From assembly GCF_018449635.1 (NCBI RefSeq), contig NZ_JAAVUV010000006.1:124001-188000 (forward strand): DNA of 64,000 nucleotides, given 5' to 3'. Below are positions 16,900 through 25,430 of the stretch, piece after piece; within the stretch, counting starts at the first letter, position 1, and every line of letters begins with the position of its first letter. Made by a program: the position numbers and the translations under genes. The stretch comes from Caballeronia sp. dw_276. Lineage in GTDB: Bacteria; Pseudomonadota; Gammaproteobacteria; Burkholderiales; Burkholderiaceae. The notes under the pieces were generated by a model that saw nothing but the letters and a program-made list of their open reading frames with translations, had not been told where the DNA came from and made no database searches.

Positions 16900-17982
16900 A
16901 TGATCGACGTCGAATGCCGGACCGAACTTGTCTTGCGCGATGCAGCAGGCCGCGAAGCCAGTCTCAGCGCGGCAGTGCCGCTTTTGCTGCTCGTTTCTCA
17001 GACCGGAAGTATTGCGCAGGCGGCATCGGCTAAGGGTTTGTCCTATCGGCACGCATGGGGCTTGTTGCGCGAAATTGAGACACGGTTGGGTGGCGCGCTG
17101 ATCACCAAGTCGCGCGGACGCGGGTCGGTGTTGTCGGAATTGGGCGAGGCGGTTTTGCGGGCGCAGCGTTTGTCGAACGAACGGCTCGATGGTCCGCTTC
17201 AGGCCCTGGCGAGCGAAGTGGCCGGCGAGTTGAACCGGCGATTGTCGCGCACGATCAGCGAGATTCGCATTCACGCGTCGCATGGTTATGCGGTTGCTGC
17301 GCTGGTCGGTGCGCTGGCCGCAAAACGGATTCCCGCCGATATCAAATACCGCGAAAGCGCCGAAGCCGTGAGCGCCCTGGCGCGCGGCGAATGCGAACTT
17401 GCGGGCTTCCACTTGCCGATTGGCGAGTTTCGCGCGAGCTGCGCGGAGATCTACCGGCCATGGCTGGACGCGGGACGACACGGGCTGATCCATTTGACGC
17501 GCCGCACGCAGGGACTGTTTTTGCCGAAGGGCAATCCGAAAGGCATACGTGGCCTGCGCGACCTTGCCCGCGACGACATCCGCTTCGTCAACCGGCAGCC
17601 CGGTTCGGGCACGCGCATGCTGCTCGATCTGGCGCTGCGCCAGATCGGCGTCAACCCCGCGACCATCAACGGCTACGCGACCGCCGAACTGACGCATTCG
17701 GCGATCGCCGCGTTTGTGGCGAGCGGCATGGCCGATCTCGGTTTCGGCGTACAGCCGGCCGCGCAGCAGTTCGCGCTCGATTTCATCCCGATCATCGACG
17801 AAGACTATCTGTTTGCATGTGACCGCGACAAGCTCGACGATGCCAGCCTTGCCGGCGTGCTCGACGTTCTTCGCAGCGATGCATTTAAAGGGAGCGTGGC
17901 GCAACTCGAAGGCTACGACCCGCTGCATTGCGGCGAGCTGGTCGATCTCGACGCGGCGCTCGGCGGTTCCACGGAGACGTGA
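16900..17982 (+). CDS. ModE-like HTH / PBP-domain transcriptional regulator of the fds operon (FdsR-like)
   Basis: The protein has 360 residues. The N-terminal winged helix (about 20-95) reads SIAQAASAKGLSYRHAWGLLREIETRLGGALITKSRGRGSVLSELG, which is the ModE/LysR-type DNA-binding pattern. Residues about 130-340 form a periplasmic-binding-protein-like domain with GSGTRMLLD, typical of the PBP-like fold fused to ModE-type HTH. It faces the fdsGBAD promoter across about 100 bp, as fdsR does in Cupriavidus. It probably activates the operon on formate, and possibly senses molybdate because the target is a molybdoenzyme. The ligand is inferred, not shown. Confidence 0.8.
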   Translation: MIDVECRTELVLRDAAGREASLSAAVPLLLLVSQTGSIAQAASAKGLSYRHAWGLLREIETRLGGALITKSRGRGSVLSELGEAVLRAQRLSNERLDGPLQALASEVAGELNRRLSRTISEIRIHASHGYAVAALVGALAAKRIPADIKYRESAEAVSALARGECELAGFHLPIGEFRASCAEIYRPWLDAGRHGLIHLTRRTQGLFLPKGNPKGIRGLRDLARDDIRFVNRQPGSGTRMLLDLALRQIGVNPATINGYATAELTHSAIAAFVASGMADLGFGVQPAAQQFALDFIPIIDEDYLFACDRDKLDDASLAGVLDVLRSDAFKGSVAQLEGYDPLHCGELVDLDAALGGSTET

Positions 17983-18178
17983 TCCACGACAGCGCGCTGT
18001 AAGCTAATGTAATACGCCGATACAAGCGCGAAGGCCGCGCAACCGGCCGATTGCGGAGCTTGAGTTTAGAATCAGGTTTCGCGGTCCGGAGTTCCGGCGG
18101 AAGCTTTCCCGAAACAATGCCTGACCGAACGTTTAACCGAAGTCGGCTCATCGACTTGCTACTGACTGTACTGCTGCC

Positions 18179-18442
18179 ATGAAACTGCTTTTAAGTGTTG
18201 CCGCGTCGATTGCGTTTGTTGTTGGCGCCGTCTCCTTTGTGCCCGTTGCGTTCGCGCAGAATTCACCCGGTATCCCCGGCGGCATCCTGCAAGATCAGTT
18301 TCGGCTGAAAGAGCATCCGCAACTGCAATTCGCGGCTTCCGCGCCTTCTGACAAGTACCAGAATAAAGAGACGGCGAAGCGCCGGCGCGGCGATCTGGGC
18401 GATCCGAACGGTTGCAACCTGCAGTGCCCGAAGGACGAATAG
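18179..18442 (+). CDS. Small secreted protein of unknown function
   Basis: The 87-residue protein has a clear Sec signal peptide (MKLLLSVAASIAFVVGAVSF, cleavage-like AFA-Q at about 27). The mature part is about 60 residues, polar and basic in the middle (KRRRG), ending in GDPNGCNLQCPKDE with two cysteines three residues apart that could form a disulphide or bind metal. I recognise no family. It lies about 200 bp after the fds regulator gene and has no operon partner. It looks real because of the signal peptide. Confidence 0.65.
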   Translation: MKLLLSVAASIAFVVGAVSFVPVAFAQNSPGIPGGILQDQFRLKEHPQLQFAASAPSDKYQNKETAKRRRGDLGDPNGCNLQCPKDE

Positions 18443-18907
18443 TCAGCATCGGGCGTCAAAGCGCCACTTCTTGTCGCACGCGGCTTCGCTTGATCACTGA
18501 TTGCGAAGCGCGTGCGATTCACCCGCCGCATGTTTTCTCCGGTTTCATCCTTTGCTAGGCCATGCCTAAACGGCAGCGTTAACCCTGCTTCCTAGTTTCG
18601 TTTTCCTTTCATATTTCCCTTCGCCGAGCGCTTCATTTTCCTCAGCGTCTGTTACCACTCATTACCGACCGATTAATGCTACTTGATGGCGGCGTGCACG
18701 GCATGCGCTCGGGTATCTTATCGTTGCGTGCGTTGAACGGTCTTCAGTGACAGACGTACTAAACTTTCATAAAAAACAATTAAGCGAGCCAGCTTAGTGG
18801 CCGCACGCAAACGAGGCGTGCCGAGAGGGCCACGTGGACACGTAGTGTCCATTTGACGGCATGGGCAAGCAGGATACGCTTTAGAAAGGCGAGGGGAAGA
18901 CAACCAA
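18443..18907. other. 465-bp intergenic region with hairpin and palindrome
   Basis: No gene seen. It holds a long hairpin (18475-18516, listed separately) and, 58 bp before the glycosyltransferase start, a 6-3-6 palindrome GGACAC-GTA-GTGTCC (18836-18850) that could be an operator. Base composition is clearly more AT-rich between about 18540 and 18790, which suggests promoter DNA or an acquired segment. Confidence 0.45.
18475..18516. repeat. Long imperfect hairpin (14-bp stem, one bulge)
   Basis: The left arm 18475-18489 and right arm 18503-18516 pair over 14 bp with a single bulged G and a 13-nt loop. It lies 33 bp after the stop of the small secreted protein gene. There is no T-tract, so it is not a classical terminator. 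It may stabilise the 3' end of the mRNA. Confidence 0.5.
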
Positions 18908-19984
18908 ATGAGAATTCTTCAAGTCGTTCTTGCACCCCGGTTATCAGGGGCCGAGGTGCTCGCGAAAGGCGTGGCGATCGGGCACCAGCAAGGCGGTCAC
19001 GATGTGTGCATTACTTCGCTGATGCCGGAGCACGACGATTTCGAACATATAAGCGCCGAGTTGCGAGCGAACAATGTCCTGTGCCTGTTCCCGCAGCGTT
19101 CGCTCGGCAAGGTCGGCCGGCTGCTGTTCCTGCATCGCGCCATCCGCCGCTTCAAACCTGACATCATCTTCGCGCACGCCACCATTCCCGCGCTGTACGT
19201 CCGAGCGTTGCCAACACGCGTACCTATCGTCTGGGTCATGCATTCCGGCGCGAACGACTTCGCGAACAACGCGCTGCTCTTTGCCGAACGTCTATTGTCG
19301 GGACGGGCGAAAGCGGTGATCGGGGTGTCGCAGAAAAATATCGATGATTACGTGAAGGAAGTCGGTTCGCATCCTTCCATGATCGTGGTGCCGAATGGCG
19401 TCGATATCTCGCGGTTCACGCAAACGAGCGAACCGTTGCCATCGACGGGCATCAGGCAGATCGTCCAGATCGGCCGGTACATTCCCGAGAAGAACCAGTT
19501 GCAGACCGTCCAGGCGTTCGCACGCGTGGCCGCGGTCGATCCCGATGTGCGTCTGCTGCTATGCGGCGTGATCGAGAACCTTGCGTATCACGCGTCGATC
19601 GTGAAACTCGTGGATGAGCTGGGCTTGAACGATCGCGTAAAGATTGTCGGTCCGCAGTCCAACGTGGCCGAAATCCTGCGCGAGTCGCGCGCCTTTGCAA
19701 TGCCTTCCAGTTTCGAGGCGCATAGCATCGGCTTTCTCGAGGCATTGGCGTCAGGTATTCCGGTGGTCGGAAACGCGATTCCGTCGTTTGCGTTCGCAGA
19801 CAGTTTCCCCGGCGTCGCGCTGCTCGACACCAGCGATGCCGACGCCTACGGCCGCGCATTGCTCGCTGCGCTTTCCCAGCCGCGCGCGACGCGTCCGCTG
19901 AACGGGCTCACGTTGCAAAGTACGGCTGACCGGTATCTCGCGATTGCGTCGGACGTGCTCAACTTGCAGGTCCGGATGGGGTGA
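18908..19984 (+). CDS. Glycosyltransferase family 4 protein
   Basis: The 358-residue GT-B enzyme begins MRILQVVLAPRLSGAEVLAKG, where the N-terminal strand-loop binds the acceptor. The C-terminal half contains VVPNGVDISRF, QIGRYIPEKNQLQTVQAFARV and the retaining GT4 donor-site segment MPSSFEAHSIGFLEALASGIPVVG with its EAxxxGFLEALASG (E-x7-E) motif. It should move a sugar from a nucleotide donor onto a lipid- or surface-linked glycan at the cytoplasmic face. It stands alone, faces the secreted PIG-L gene and is preceded by a long AT-rich control region. Donor and acceptor are unknown. Confidence 0.87.
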   Translation: MRILQVVLAPRLSGAEVLAKGVAIGHQQGGHDVCITSLMPEHDDFEHISAELRANNVLCLFPQRSLGKVGRLLFLHRAIRRFKPDIIFAHATIPALYVRALPTRVPIVWVMHSGANDFANNALLFAERLLSGRAKAVIGVSQKNIDDYVKEVGSHPSMIVVPNGVDISRFTQTSEPLPSTGIRQIVQIGRYIPEKNQLQTVQAFARVAAVDPDVRLLLCGVIENLAYHASIVKLVDELGLNDRVKIVGPQSNVAEILRESRAFAMPSSFEAHSIGFLEALASGIPVVGNAIPSFAFADSFPGVALLDTSDADAYGRALLAALSQPRATRPLNGLTLQSTADRYLAIASDVLNLQVRMG

Positions 19985-20000
19985 TTTGCAGCGCATTGAA

Positions 20001-20037
20001 AAACGCGCCGCCGAGAGTATCGGCGGCGCGTTTTTTT
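20001..20037. terminator. Bidirectional terminator between glycosyltransferase and PIG-L genes
   Basis: A 14-bp perfect stem (AAACGCGCCGCCGA, 5-nt loop, mirror arm) is followed by seven T residues on the plus strand, 17 bp after the glycosyltransferase stop. The distal T-run reaches the stop codon of the converging gene. Confidence 0.92.
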
Positions 20038-22447
20038 ATTGCAGGTTCCTAAGCCACAGCGACTCGGAAAAGAGCCCCGGCATCTCGCTCCAGATTTGCG
20101 CCGAGCCTAGCTTGCGCGCGCTGTCGAAGTCATAGCCGATCAACATCGGCGCGCCGCCCGTGTAATAGAACGGTCCAAGCTTCGCGTTGGCGCGCTTGAA
20201 CAGCACGAGCGTCGGCCGTTGCTCACGCTGCACGATGTGCGGCAGTGCATCGGCATAAGACGCTTCCTTCAGCGTTCCGGCGAGCTCGGGCGTACCGAGC
20301 GTGGCTGCGCGTTTGATCGTCCACACATCGATGTCCGGGCCGTCGCCACGGGGTTGCAGCAAAACGAGGTCGTCGGTTCCATCGCCGTCCATGTCGCCGG
20401 CTGCCACTTTTGTCATCGCCGATGAAAACTGCGGATAGCCATTGCCGCGCAAGGTCCCGGCAAACGGGCTGCCGGAGCTCGAAAGCTGCGTGATGGTCAT
20501 CGCGTTGTTCACTGTTTCGATCGCGACAAGTCCGGCTTTTTGGGAACCCGCTGTGTGCACCGGCAGGAAACGCGCGCTCGTGCCGATGTCTTTTGCCTGC
20601 ATCCACAATGCAGGCGCGCGGCCCGTTTTCCCGGCGCTTGCCAGCACCCACAGGTTCAGACCGCCATCGCCGCGTTTGTGCGCGATCATCACATCGGCGC
20701 GGCCGCTGCCCGTGAAATTGCCCGCCACATATTGCTGCGCGTTCGCAGGCGTCCAAGCAGCGCTCGTCTGATACCAGAGCTTCGGCGCTTCGAAGCGCGT
20801 GCCCGTGCTGCGCATCAGCCAGAATGCCGTGCCGCCGTTGCGTGGCGAGATCACCATCAGGTCTTCGCGTCCGTCACCATCGAAATCGCCGAGCAGAAAA
20901 CGCACGCTGTCGAAGCACAGTGTGTTGGCCGAACAAGTGGGCGCCGTGGCGTGTGCGTCGAACGGTACGGCGTTGAGATACCAAGATTCGGCGGTTTCCA
21001 GCCGCGACATATCCGCAACCCAGACGTTGAAGCCCGGTCCGTCCTTGCGGCGCTGCACGTAGACCGCGCTCGATCGATGGTCTTCGGCGTCGCCCCCGCG
21101 CACGTTCCCGAATAGCGCGCCTTCCTCGCGGTTATCGGTCCATTGCGTTTTTGCCGATGGCGCCCAGCGCGACTCGGTCGTGAGCGACGAACAACCGCCT
21201 GCCACGAGCGCACCATTTCGCCCCGCCAGACAATGGCCAAGCGGCGTGTACACGTAGCCGAAATCCCAGGGCGTCCACTTCTGGGCGGCATCGGCGGAAA
21301 CGGGTGGAGAGCATGCCTCTTCGGTCAACTTGCCATCGCGTTCGGCGACGCACTGTTGCGTGGTTTCATCGACGAGTTGCGCCGTGTTTTTTGTCCCCGG
21401 CGCCGCCGATACCTCCTGCCAATGCCAGTTCTGCGTCGTAGCACCCGTGCACGCGGCGAGCGTGGGCGCCGCGCCTGCCCCCGCCGATGTCACGCATTGG
21501 CTCGAATATTCGTTCACGATCTGCATCGAACGCGGCTGGAAATCCGGCCCTGGATCGCTCGCGTGCGCGCGCGTCCAGTAGCGGCGCGCAACCCAGTTGC
21601 CGTCCCACTGATATTCGCCGAAGACATGGCCGCCGTTGTCGTCGCCATCGATGGCGAAATACGACGCCACGTCGTCGCGTTTCTTTTGGGTATCGGCGGC
21701 GGCGAGGTTCTTGGGCAGGCCGCCAGTCGGATACGTGACGTGATAGCCAATCGGGATGTCGCGTCCGAGCCCTTGCGCCGCGATCCGCGTGATGCGCGCG
21801 GCGTAAATATGATCCGGATGTTCGATAAACGGGACCGTATCCGGATTGAGCGTATAGATTTCAGTCGCGGGCGCGAGCATGGCGCGCACGGTCGCGACCA
21901 ACGCGGCGCGGTCGTACTTGATTGTGTTCGAGCCGTCGGCATTCAAAGGATACGTGTCGATGCTTTCGCCCTTGTCCCACAACAAGCCGAGCGGCACGCG
22001 CCCGCCGCGCACGCCGCCGCCGGGCAGCCGGACTTCGAGCAGCTTCACGCGCGGTTGCTGCCTGAGCAGCATTTGGTGCACGGGTTTGCCGGCGAAATCG
22101 ACCGTCGATTCAATCCAGTCGTCCGCCACGCCCGCCATGCGCGCGTAGGCGAGGCGTGTGCCTTTTTCGCGGAGTTTCACGTAGTCGAAATTTGCGCCGT
22201 TCGCGCCGCCGATCAGATGAACGGTGGTCACGCACCAGCCGGCCGCGAGCTTGTCGCTGATCCCGGGATTGACGAAGAGCAGGTCGTCGTCGAGATGGGC
22301 GACGACGGTGATGAGCGAGCCGGCGCGGCAGTCGGCGGTTGGCGTAGATGTTTGCGCGATGGCCGGTGAGAGCAGGGCGCTGACGGCCCACAGCAGTATC
22401 GATAAGCACGCAACAGCCAATCTCCGCATGGAACGGCTTTCTTGCAT
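20036..22447 (-). CDS. Secreted PIG-L family deacetylase with ricin-like and FG-GAP/VCBS repeats
   Basis: I start this at the ATG at 22447 (strong GGGGGA ribosome site) rather than at a codon 59 residues upstream, giving 803 residues. Residues 1-31 are a signal peptide ending AIA-Q. Residues 45-240 are a PIG-L (LmbE-like) zinc deacetylase: AHLDDD gives His51 and Asp54, and HPDH at 210-213 gives the third ligand. Residues about 308-432 have ricin-B-like QxW repeats (QNWHW, QKWTP). Residues about 515-720 have three calcium-binding FG-GAP-type repeats (GDFDGDGREDL, GNFTGSGRADV, GDMDGDGTDDL). It probably removes acetyl groups from an N-acetyl sugar outside the cell while bound to glycan. Confidence 0.82.
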   Translation of the reverse strand: MQESRSMRRLAVACLSILLWAVSALLSPAIAQTSTPTADCRAGSLITVVAHLDDDLLFVNPGISDKLAAGWCVTTVHLIGGANGANFDYVKLREKGTRLAYARMAGVADDWIESTVDFAGKPVHQMLLRQQPRVKLLEVRLPGGGVRGGRVPLGLLWDKGESIDTYPLNADGSNTIKYDRAALVATVRAMLAPATEIYTLNPDTVPFIEHPDHIYAARITRIAAQGLGRDIPIGYHVTYPTGGLPKNLAAADTQKKRDDVASYFAIDGDDNGGHVFGEYQWDGNWVARRYWTRAHASDPGPDFQPRSMQIVNEYSSQCVTSAGAGAAPTLAACTGATTQNWHWQEVSAAPGTKNTAQLVDETTQQCVAERDGKLTEEACSPPVSADAAQKWTPWDFGYVYTPLGHCLAGRNGALVAGGCSSLTTESRWAPSAKTQWTDNREEGALFGNVRGGDAEDHRSSAVYVQRRKDGPGFNVWVADMSRLETAESWYLNAVPFDAHATAPTCSANTLCFDSVRFLLGDFDGDGREDLMVISPRNGGTAFWLMRSTGTRFEAPKLWYQTSAAWTPANAQQYVAGNFTGSGRADVMIAHKRGDGGLNLWVLASAGKTGRAPALWMQAKDIGTSARFLPVHTAGSQKAGLVAIETVNNAMTITQLSSSGSPFAGTLRGNGYPQFSSAMTKVAAGDMDGDGTDDLVLLQPRGDGPDIDVWTIKRAATLGTPELAGTLKEASYADALPHIVQREQRPTLVLFKRANAKLGPFYYTGGAPMLIGYDFDSARKLGSAQIWSEMPGLFSESLWLRNLQ

Positions 22448-22574
22448 GATTCCCCCGTATGGCATTTTTGTCTGTTGAATCCGTGAATCTGGCAGCTTGA
22501 AGTGTAGCGGCGCGACGTTCCGTTGCCGAGCGAACACGGAGGGAGGGAATGGCGGATTGTGGGGAGCCCAAAAG

Positions 22575-22610
22575 CAAAACCCCGCATGCCTTGCGGCACG
22601 CGGGGTTTTG
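22575..22610 (-). terminator. Rho-independent terminator of ssrA
   Basis: An 11-bp stem (CAAAACCCCGC / GCGGGGTTTTG) encloses a loop that can itself pair (ATGCC/GGCA). It lies 30 bp beyond the 3' end of the tmRNA on its strand, with a U-rich end in that direction. Confidence 0.85.
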
Positions 22611-22639
22611 TTCATCCGGCACAAGACCGGAAGCGATAT

Positions 22640-23008
22640 TGGTGGAGGCGGCGGGAATCGAACCCGCGTCCAGTAGCGCTCTACGACCAGTTCTACATAC
22701 TTAGTTCTATCATTTAATTTAACCTGGCGACGCGGACGAACACGCTTCGCTTCGGCGATTCACTAAATTTTCGACCTTGGCGTCGCGACGCCGACAAGGC
22801 TTATCTGACGTATATGACCTCTCTCGGTATTGCTACCGGTCTTGCGACTCTAGTCCGTCAGTAAACTAGGGAGAGGCAGGCGGCCCTTAGGCTGCCAGTG
22901 CGAACGTTTCGTCGTTTGCAGTTACGTTTTTCCCATTGATTTACGAGGTGACGGGTCCTCGGTATGCCCTAGCCGCTTCGCAACCCCTGTCGAAACCAGG
23001 TCGCCCCC
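22640..23008 (-). ncRNA. ssrA: Transfer-messenger RNA (tmRNA)
   Basis: The 369-nt RNA begins GGGGGCGACCTGG and ends CGCCTCCACCA with an encoded CCA. The two ends form a 7-bp acceptor stem with one G-U pair, and the T-arm GGGTTCGATTCCC is intact. The resume frame, on the minus strand from 22919 to 22887, encodes the degradation tag ANDETFALAA and a TAA stop. The A-N-D...A-L-A-A pattern is standard for proteobacteria. The molecule is one-piece, not permuted. With SmpB it rescues stalled ribosomes and marks the unfinished protein for ClpXP. Confidence 0.98.
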
Positions 23009-23020
23009 GAAGCATTGCGT

Positions 23021-23050
23021 ATTATCTCACAGATCCAATCGCCAATCGAA
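23021..23050 (-). promoter_or_regulatory. Probable ssrA promoter
   Basis: On the minus strand GATAAT (23026 to 23021) lies 12 nt before the first tmRNA base (23008), a good -10 element. A weaker -35 (TTCGAT) sits 18 bp further up. Confidence 0.6.
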
Positions 23051-23091
23051 CCGGCGAAAGCAATCCGAAGGGCGTCGCAACGCATTGCAAC

Positions 23092-23907
23092 TTACTGCAC
23101 ATCCCTGAGCAATTGCTGCAATTCGATAGTCGTTTCTACTACGTGATCAGCGTGCCAACGATCGGGCGGCAAGTCCGTCCCGCAGTATCCGTAAGCTGCC
23201 GCTACGGTGACCATGCCGGCCGCGAAACCCGCCTGGACATCCCGCAGATCGTCGCCCACATAGACAACCTGTTCCGGTTTTTCTTCCATCAACTCGGCGG
23301 CGTGCAGCAACGGCGCCGGGTGAGGCTTCGAATGCGACGTGGTGTCGCCGCACACCAGACATGCGGCCCGTTCGGCCAAGCCCAGCAACGCCACGAGCGG
23401 TTCAGCCAGCCGCGTGACCTTGTTCGTCACGATGCCCCAACGCACGCCGCGCGCATCGAGCTGATCGAGCAGTTCATCGATACCCGGAAACAGCGTCGTT
23501 TCAATGCACAGATCCGCTTCGTAGTTCGCCAGAAATTCCTCGCGCATGGCGGCGTAATCCGGATGCTCGGGACTGATCTCGAACGCGCCGCCAAGCAAAC
23601 CCCGCGCTCCCGCCGATGCCAGCGGCCGCAACGTCTCCAGCGGCCGCATTTCCAGCCCACGGTCGTGGCGCATCTTGTTGACGGCGGCGACCAGGTCGGG
23701 CGCGGTATCGGCAATCGTGCCGTCGAGGTCGAACAACACCGCCTGGCATAGCTTCAGCCGGTCTTTGTCCGATTCGTGCTGCGGCGAGGGCGTTGGATCG
23801 TCGCTCATGAAAGTCCGTACGGGTTCAATGACGCTCGGCGGCGTCGGGTCCGCGTCTGTGGAGTTCGAATTGTCCTTTGGGCGATCGTTCATGTTCGTTC
23901 CCGTCAT
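23092..23907 (-). CDS. gph: Phosphoglycolate phosphatase (HAD superfamily)
   Basis: This is a HAD hydrolase with motif [17 protein letters not shown] (nucleophile Asp and general acid Asp), motif II GIVTNKV, the conserved Lys in SKPHPAPLL and motif [14 protein letters not shown]. It dephosphorylates 2-phosphoglycolate and related side products, and in UbiG-linked clusters is often called Gph. The ATG at 23907 overlaps the ubiG stop as ATGA, so I use it. Starts at 23892 and 23808 are possible. The last gives 238 residues, the usual family length, and would drop a polar low-complexity tail of about 33 residues. Confidence 0.9.
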   Translation of the reverse strand: MTGTNMNDRPKDNSNSTDADPTPPSVIEPVRTFMSDDPTPSPQHESDKDRLKLCQAVLFDLDGTIADTAPDLVAAVNKMRHDRGLEMRPLETLRPLASAGARGLLGGAFEISPEHPDYAAMREEFLANYEADLCIETTLFPGIDELLDQLDARGVRWGIVTNKVTRLAEPLVALLGLAERAACLVCGDTTSHSKPHPAPLLHAAELMEEKPEQVVYVGDDLRDVQAGFAAGMVTVAAAYGYCGTDLPPDRWHADHVVETTIELQQLLRDVQ

Positions 23908-24602
23908 GCCGCGCGACGGCAAGCCATCAGGTAGTTGATGCTGGTGTCGTCGGAGAGGCCGAAACGCTTGGCGAGCGGCCGGTAAGTAATCCCCTTGATC
24001 TCGACGATATCTAATTGCGCCGAACGCACATGTTGCGCAAGTTCTGACGGCTTGATGAAACGCGCATAGTCATGCGTGCCGCGCGGCAGCATCCGGGCGA
24101 TGTACTCCGCCCCGATCACCGCAAACAGGTAGGCTTTCGCGTTCCGGTTCAACGTGGAGAAGAACACCCAGCCGCCCGGCTTCACCAGCGTGGCGCAAGC
24201 CTGGACGATTCCTGCGGGGTCCGGGACGTGTTCGAGCATTTCCATGCAGGTGACGACATCGTAGGTACCCGGTTCGCGTGCAGCGAGCGCTTCGGCCGCG
24301 ATTTCCTCGTATTCCACTTCAACGCCGCTTTCCAGGCTGTGCAGGTCGGCCACGCCCAACGCACTCGACGACAAATCCACGCCTTTAACCTTCGCGCCTC
24401 GCACAGCCATGGACTCTGACAGGATCCCGCCGCCACAGCCGATATCCAGCGCGCGTTTGCCCGGCAGGTGAGCAAGGCCGTCGATCCAGTCGAGCCGCAC
24501 TGGGTTCAACTCATGCAGCGGTTTGAACTCGGCGTTCGGGTCCCACCAGCGATGAGCCAGCTCGCTGAATTTCTGAAGCTCGTGGGGATCGGCGTTGATC
24601 AT
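23904..24602 (-). CDS. ubiG: Ubiquinone biosynthesis O-methyltransferase
   Basis: From [12 protein letters not shown] at 24602 the protein has 232 residues, the family length. A start 15 codons upstream is less likely. [29 protein letters not shown] is the UbiG-specific N-terminus. The S-adenosylmethionine motif I is [17 protein letters not shown], with post-motif [14 protein letters not shown]. It carries out both O-methylations of ubiquinone synthesis at the membrane surface. It is translationally coupled to gph downstream, a common betaproteobacterial pair. Confidence 0.96.
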   Translation of the reverse strand: MINADPHELQKFSELAHRWWDPNAEFKPLHELNPVRLDWIDGLAHLPGKRALDIGCGGGILSESMAVRGAKVKGVDLSSSALGVADLHSLESGVEVEYEEIAAEALAAREPGTYDVVTCMEMLEHVPDPAGIVQACATLVKPGGWVFFSTLNRNAKAYLFAVIGAEYIARMLPRGTHDYARFIKPSELAQHVRSAQLDIVEIKGITYRPLAKRFGLSDDTSINYLMACRRAA

Positions 24603-24721
24603 GTGCGGATAGCCTTGGAACAAAAGTCGTGAACGGTCAGGCACCAAGTATATAGGCGGTGACGGGACAGGGTAAAACGGGGCGGGGAGGGAATGTCTGG
24701 TTCGGGCCGGCGCGCGCCCAT

Positions 24722-24749
24722 AAAAAAAGCCCCGCCGAAGCGGGGCTTT
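24722..24749 (-). terminator. Rho-independent terminator of ompA-family gene
   Basis: A 10-bp perfect stem (AAAGCCCCGC, CGAA loop, GCGGGGCTTT) is followed on the minus strand by seven U residues. It lies 25 bp after the stop of the OmpA-family gene. Confidence 0.93.
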
Positions 24750-24773
24750 GATCCTGCGGCAATCAGTCGCGAA

Positions 24774-25430
24774 TTATTGCGGCTGACGCGAGGTTCCAAC
24801 AACTTCCACTTCCACGCGACGATCCGGTGCGAGGCAAGCGATAAGCTGCTTGTGGTTCTTCTGGTTGCAACCAGTGGTAACCGGGTTGCGCTTGCCCTTG
24901 CCTTCCGTATAGATACGGTTGGCTTCGATGCCCTTGCTGACCAAGTATGCCTTGACAGCTTGTGCACGACGCAGGGACAGACGATCGTTGTACTTGTCCG
25001 AACCAATGCGGTCGGTGTAACCCGTAGCAACCACGACTTCCAGGTTCAGGTCGCCAATCTTCGATGCGAGATCGTCAAGCTTAGCCTTACCAGCCGGCTT
25101 CAGGATTGCCTTGTCGAAGTCGAACAGAGCGTCAGCTTGGTACGTAACCTTCTGGCTTTGGATGACCGGAGCAACCGGAGCGACCGGAGCCGGCGGCGTC
25201 GGTGCTTGCGCAACCAGCGCGCCATCGCACTTTGCGTTTGCCGTAGCCGGGGTCCAGAACGCATCGCGCCAGCAAAGCTCGTTCGTACCGTTCATCCACA
25301 CATATTCGCCCGTGCCGTTCACCCAGTTGTCATTGACTGCCTGACGTGAAGCCGGGACCGATTGCGCCATAGCCGATGCAGCCATAACTGCGGTAGCTGC
25401 AATGAACGCGAGCTTTGAAAGTTTATTCAT
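24774..25430 (-). CDS. OmpA-family outer-membrane/peptidoglycan-associated protein
   Basis: The 218-residue protein has a signal peptide (MNKLSKLAFIAATAVMAASAMA-Q), a short N-terminal region with a Cys pair (ELCWRD...AKCDG), a Pro/Ala hinge (about 77-90) and a C-terminal OmpA domain (about 95-210). That domain has the peptidoglycan-binding signature TGYTDRIGSDKYNDRLSLRRAQAV (Asp and Arg ligands for diaminopimelate) and CLAPDRRVEVEV. There is no 8-strand beta-barrel, so it is not classic OmpA. It matches the OmpA-like proteins abundant in Burkholderia envelopes. AGGAG lies 7 nt before the start and the gene has a strong terminator, so it is probably highly expressed alone. Confidence 0.9.
   Translation of the reverse strand: MNKLSKLAFIAATAVMAASAMAQSVPASRQAVNDNWVNGTGEYVWMNGTNELCWRDAFWTPATANAKCDGALVAQAPTPPAPVAPVAPVIQSQKVTYQADALFDFDKAILKPAGKAKLDDLASKIGDLNLEVVVATGYTDRIGSDKYNDRLSLRRAQAVKAYLVSKGIEANRIYTEGKGKRNPVTTGCNQKNHKQLIACLAPDRRVEVEVVGTSRQPQ

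Noticed and set aside
21143-22369. 408-codon frame antisense to the PIG-L gene
   Set aside because: Arg/Ala-rich shadow; the sense frame has signal peptide and zinc ligands.
22640-22730. Possible tRNA gene (T-arm GGGTTCGATTCCC with CCA)
   Set aside because: It is the 3' half of the tmRNA; there is no adjacent D-arm or anticodon arm.
22936-23751. Plus-strand frame across tmRNA and gph
   Set aside because: It starts inside ssrA and runs antisense to gph, with no motif.
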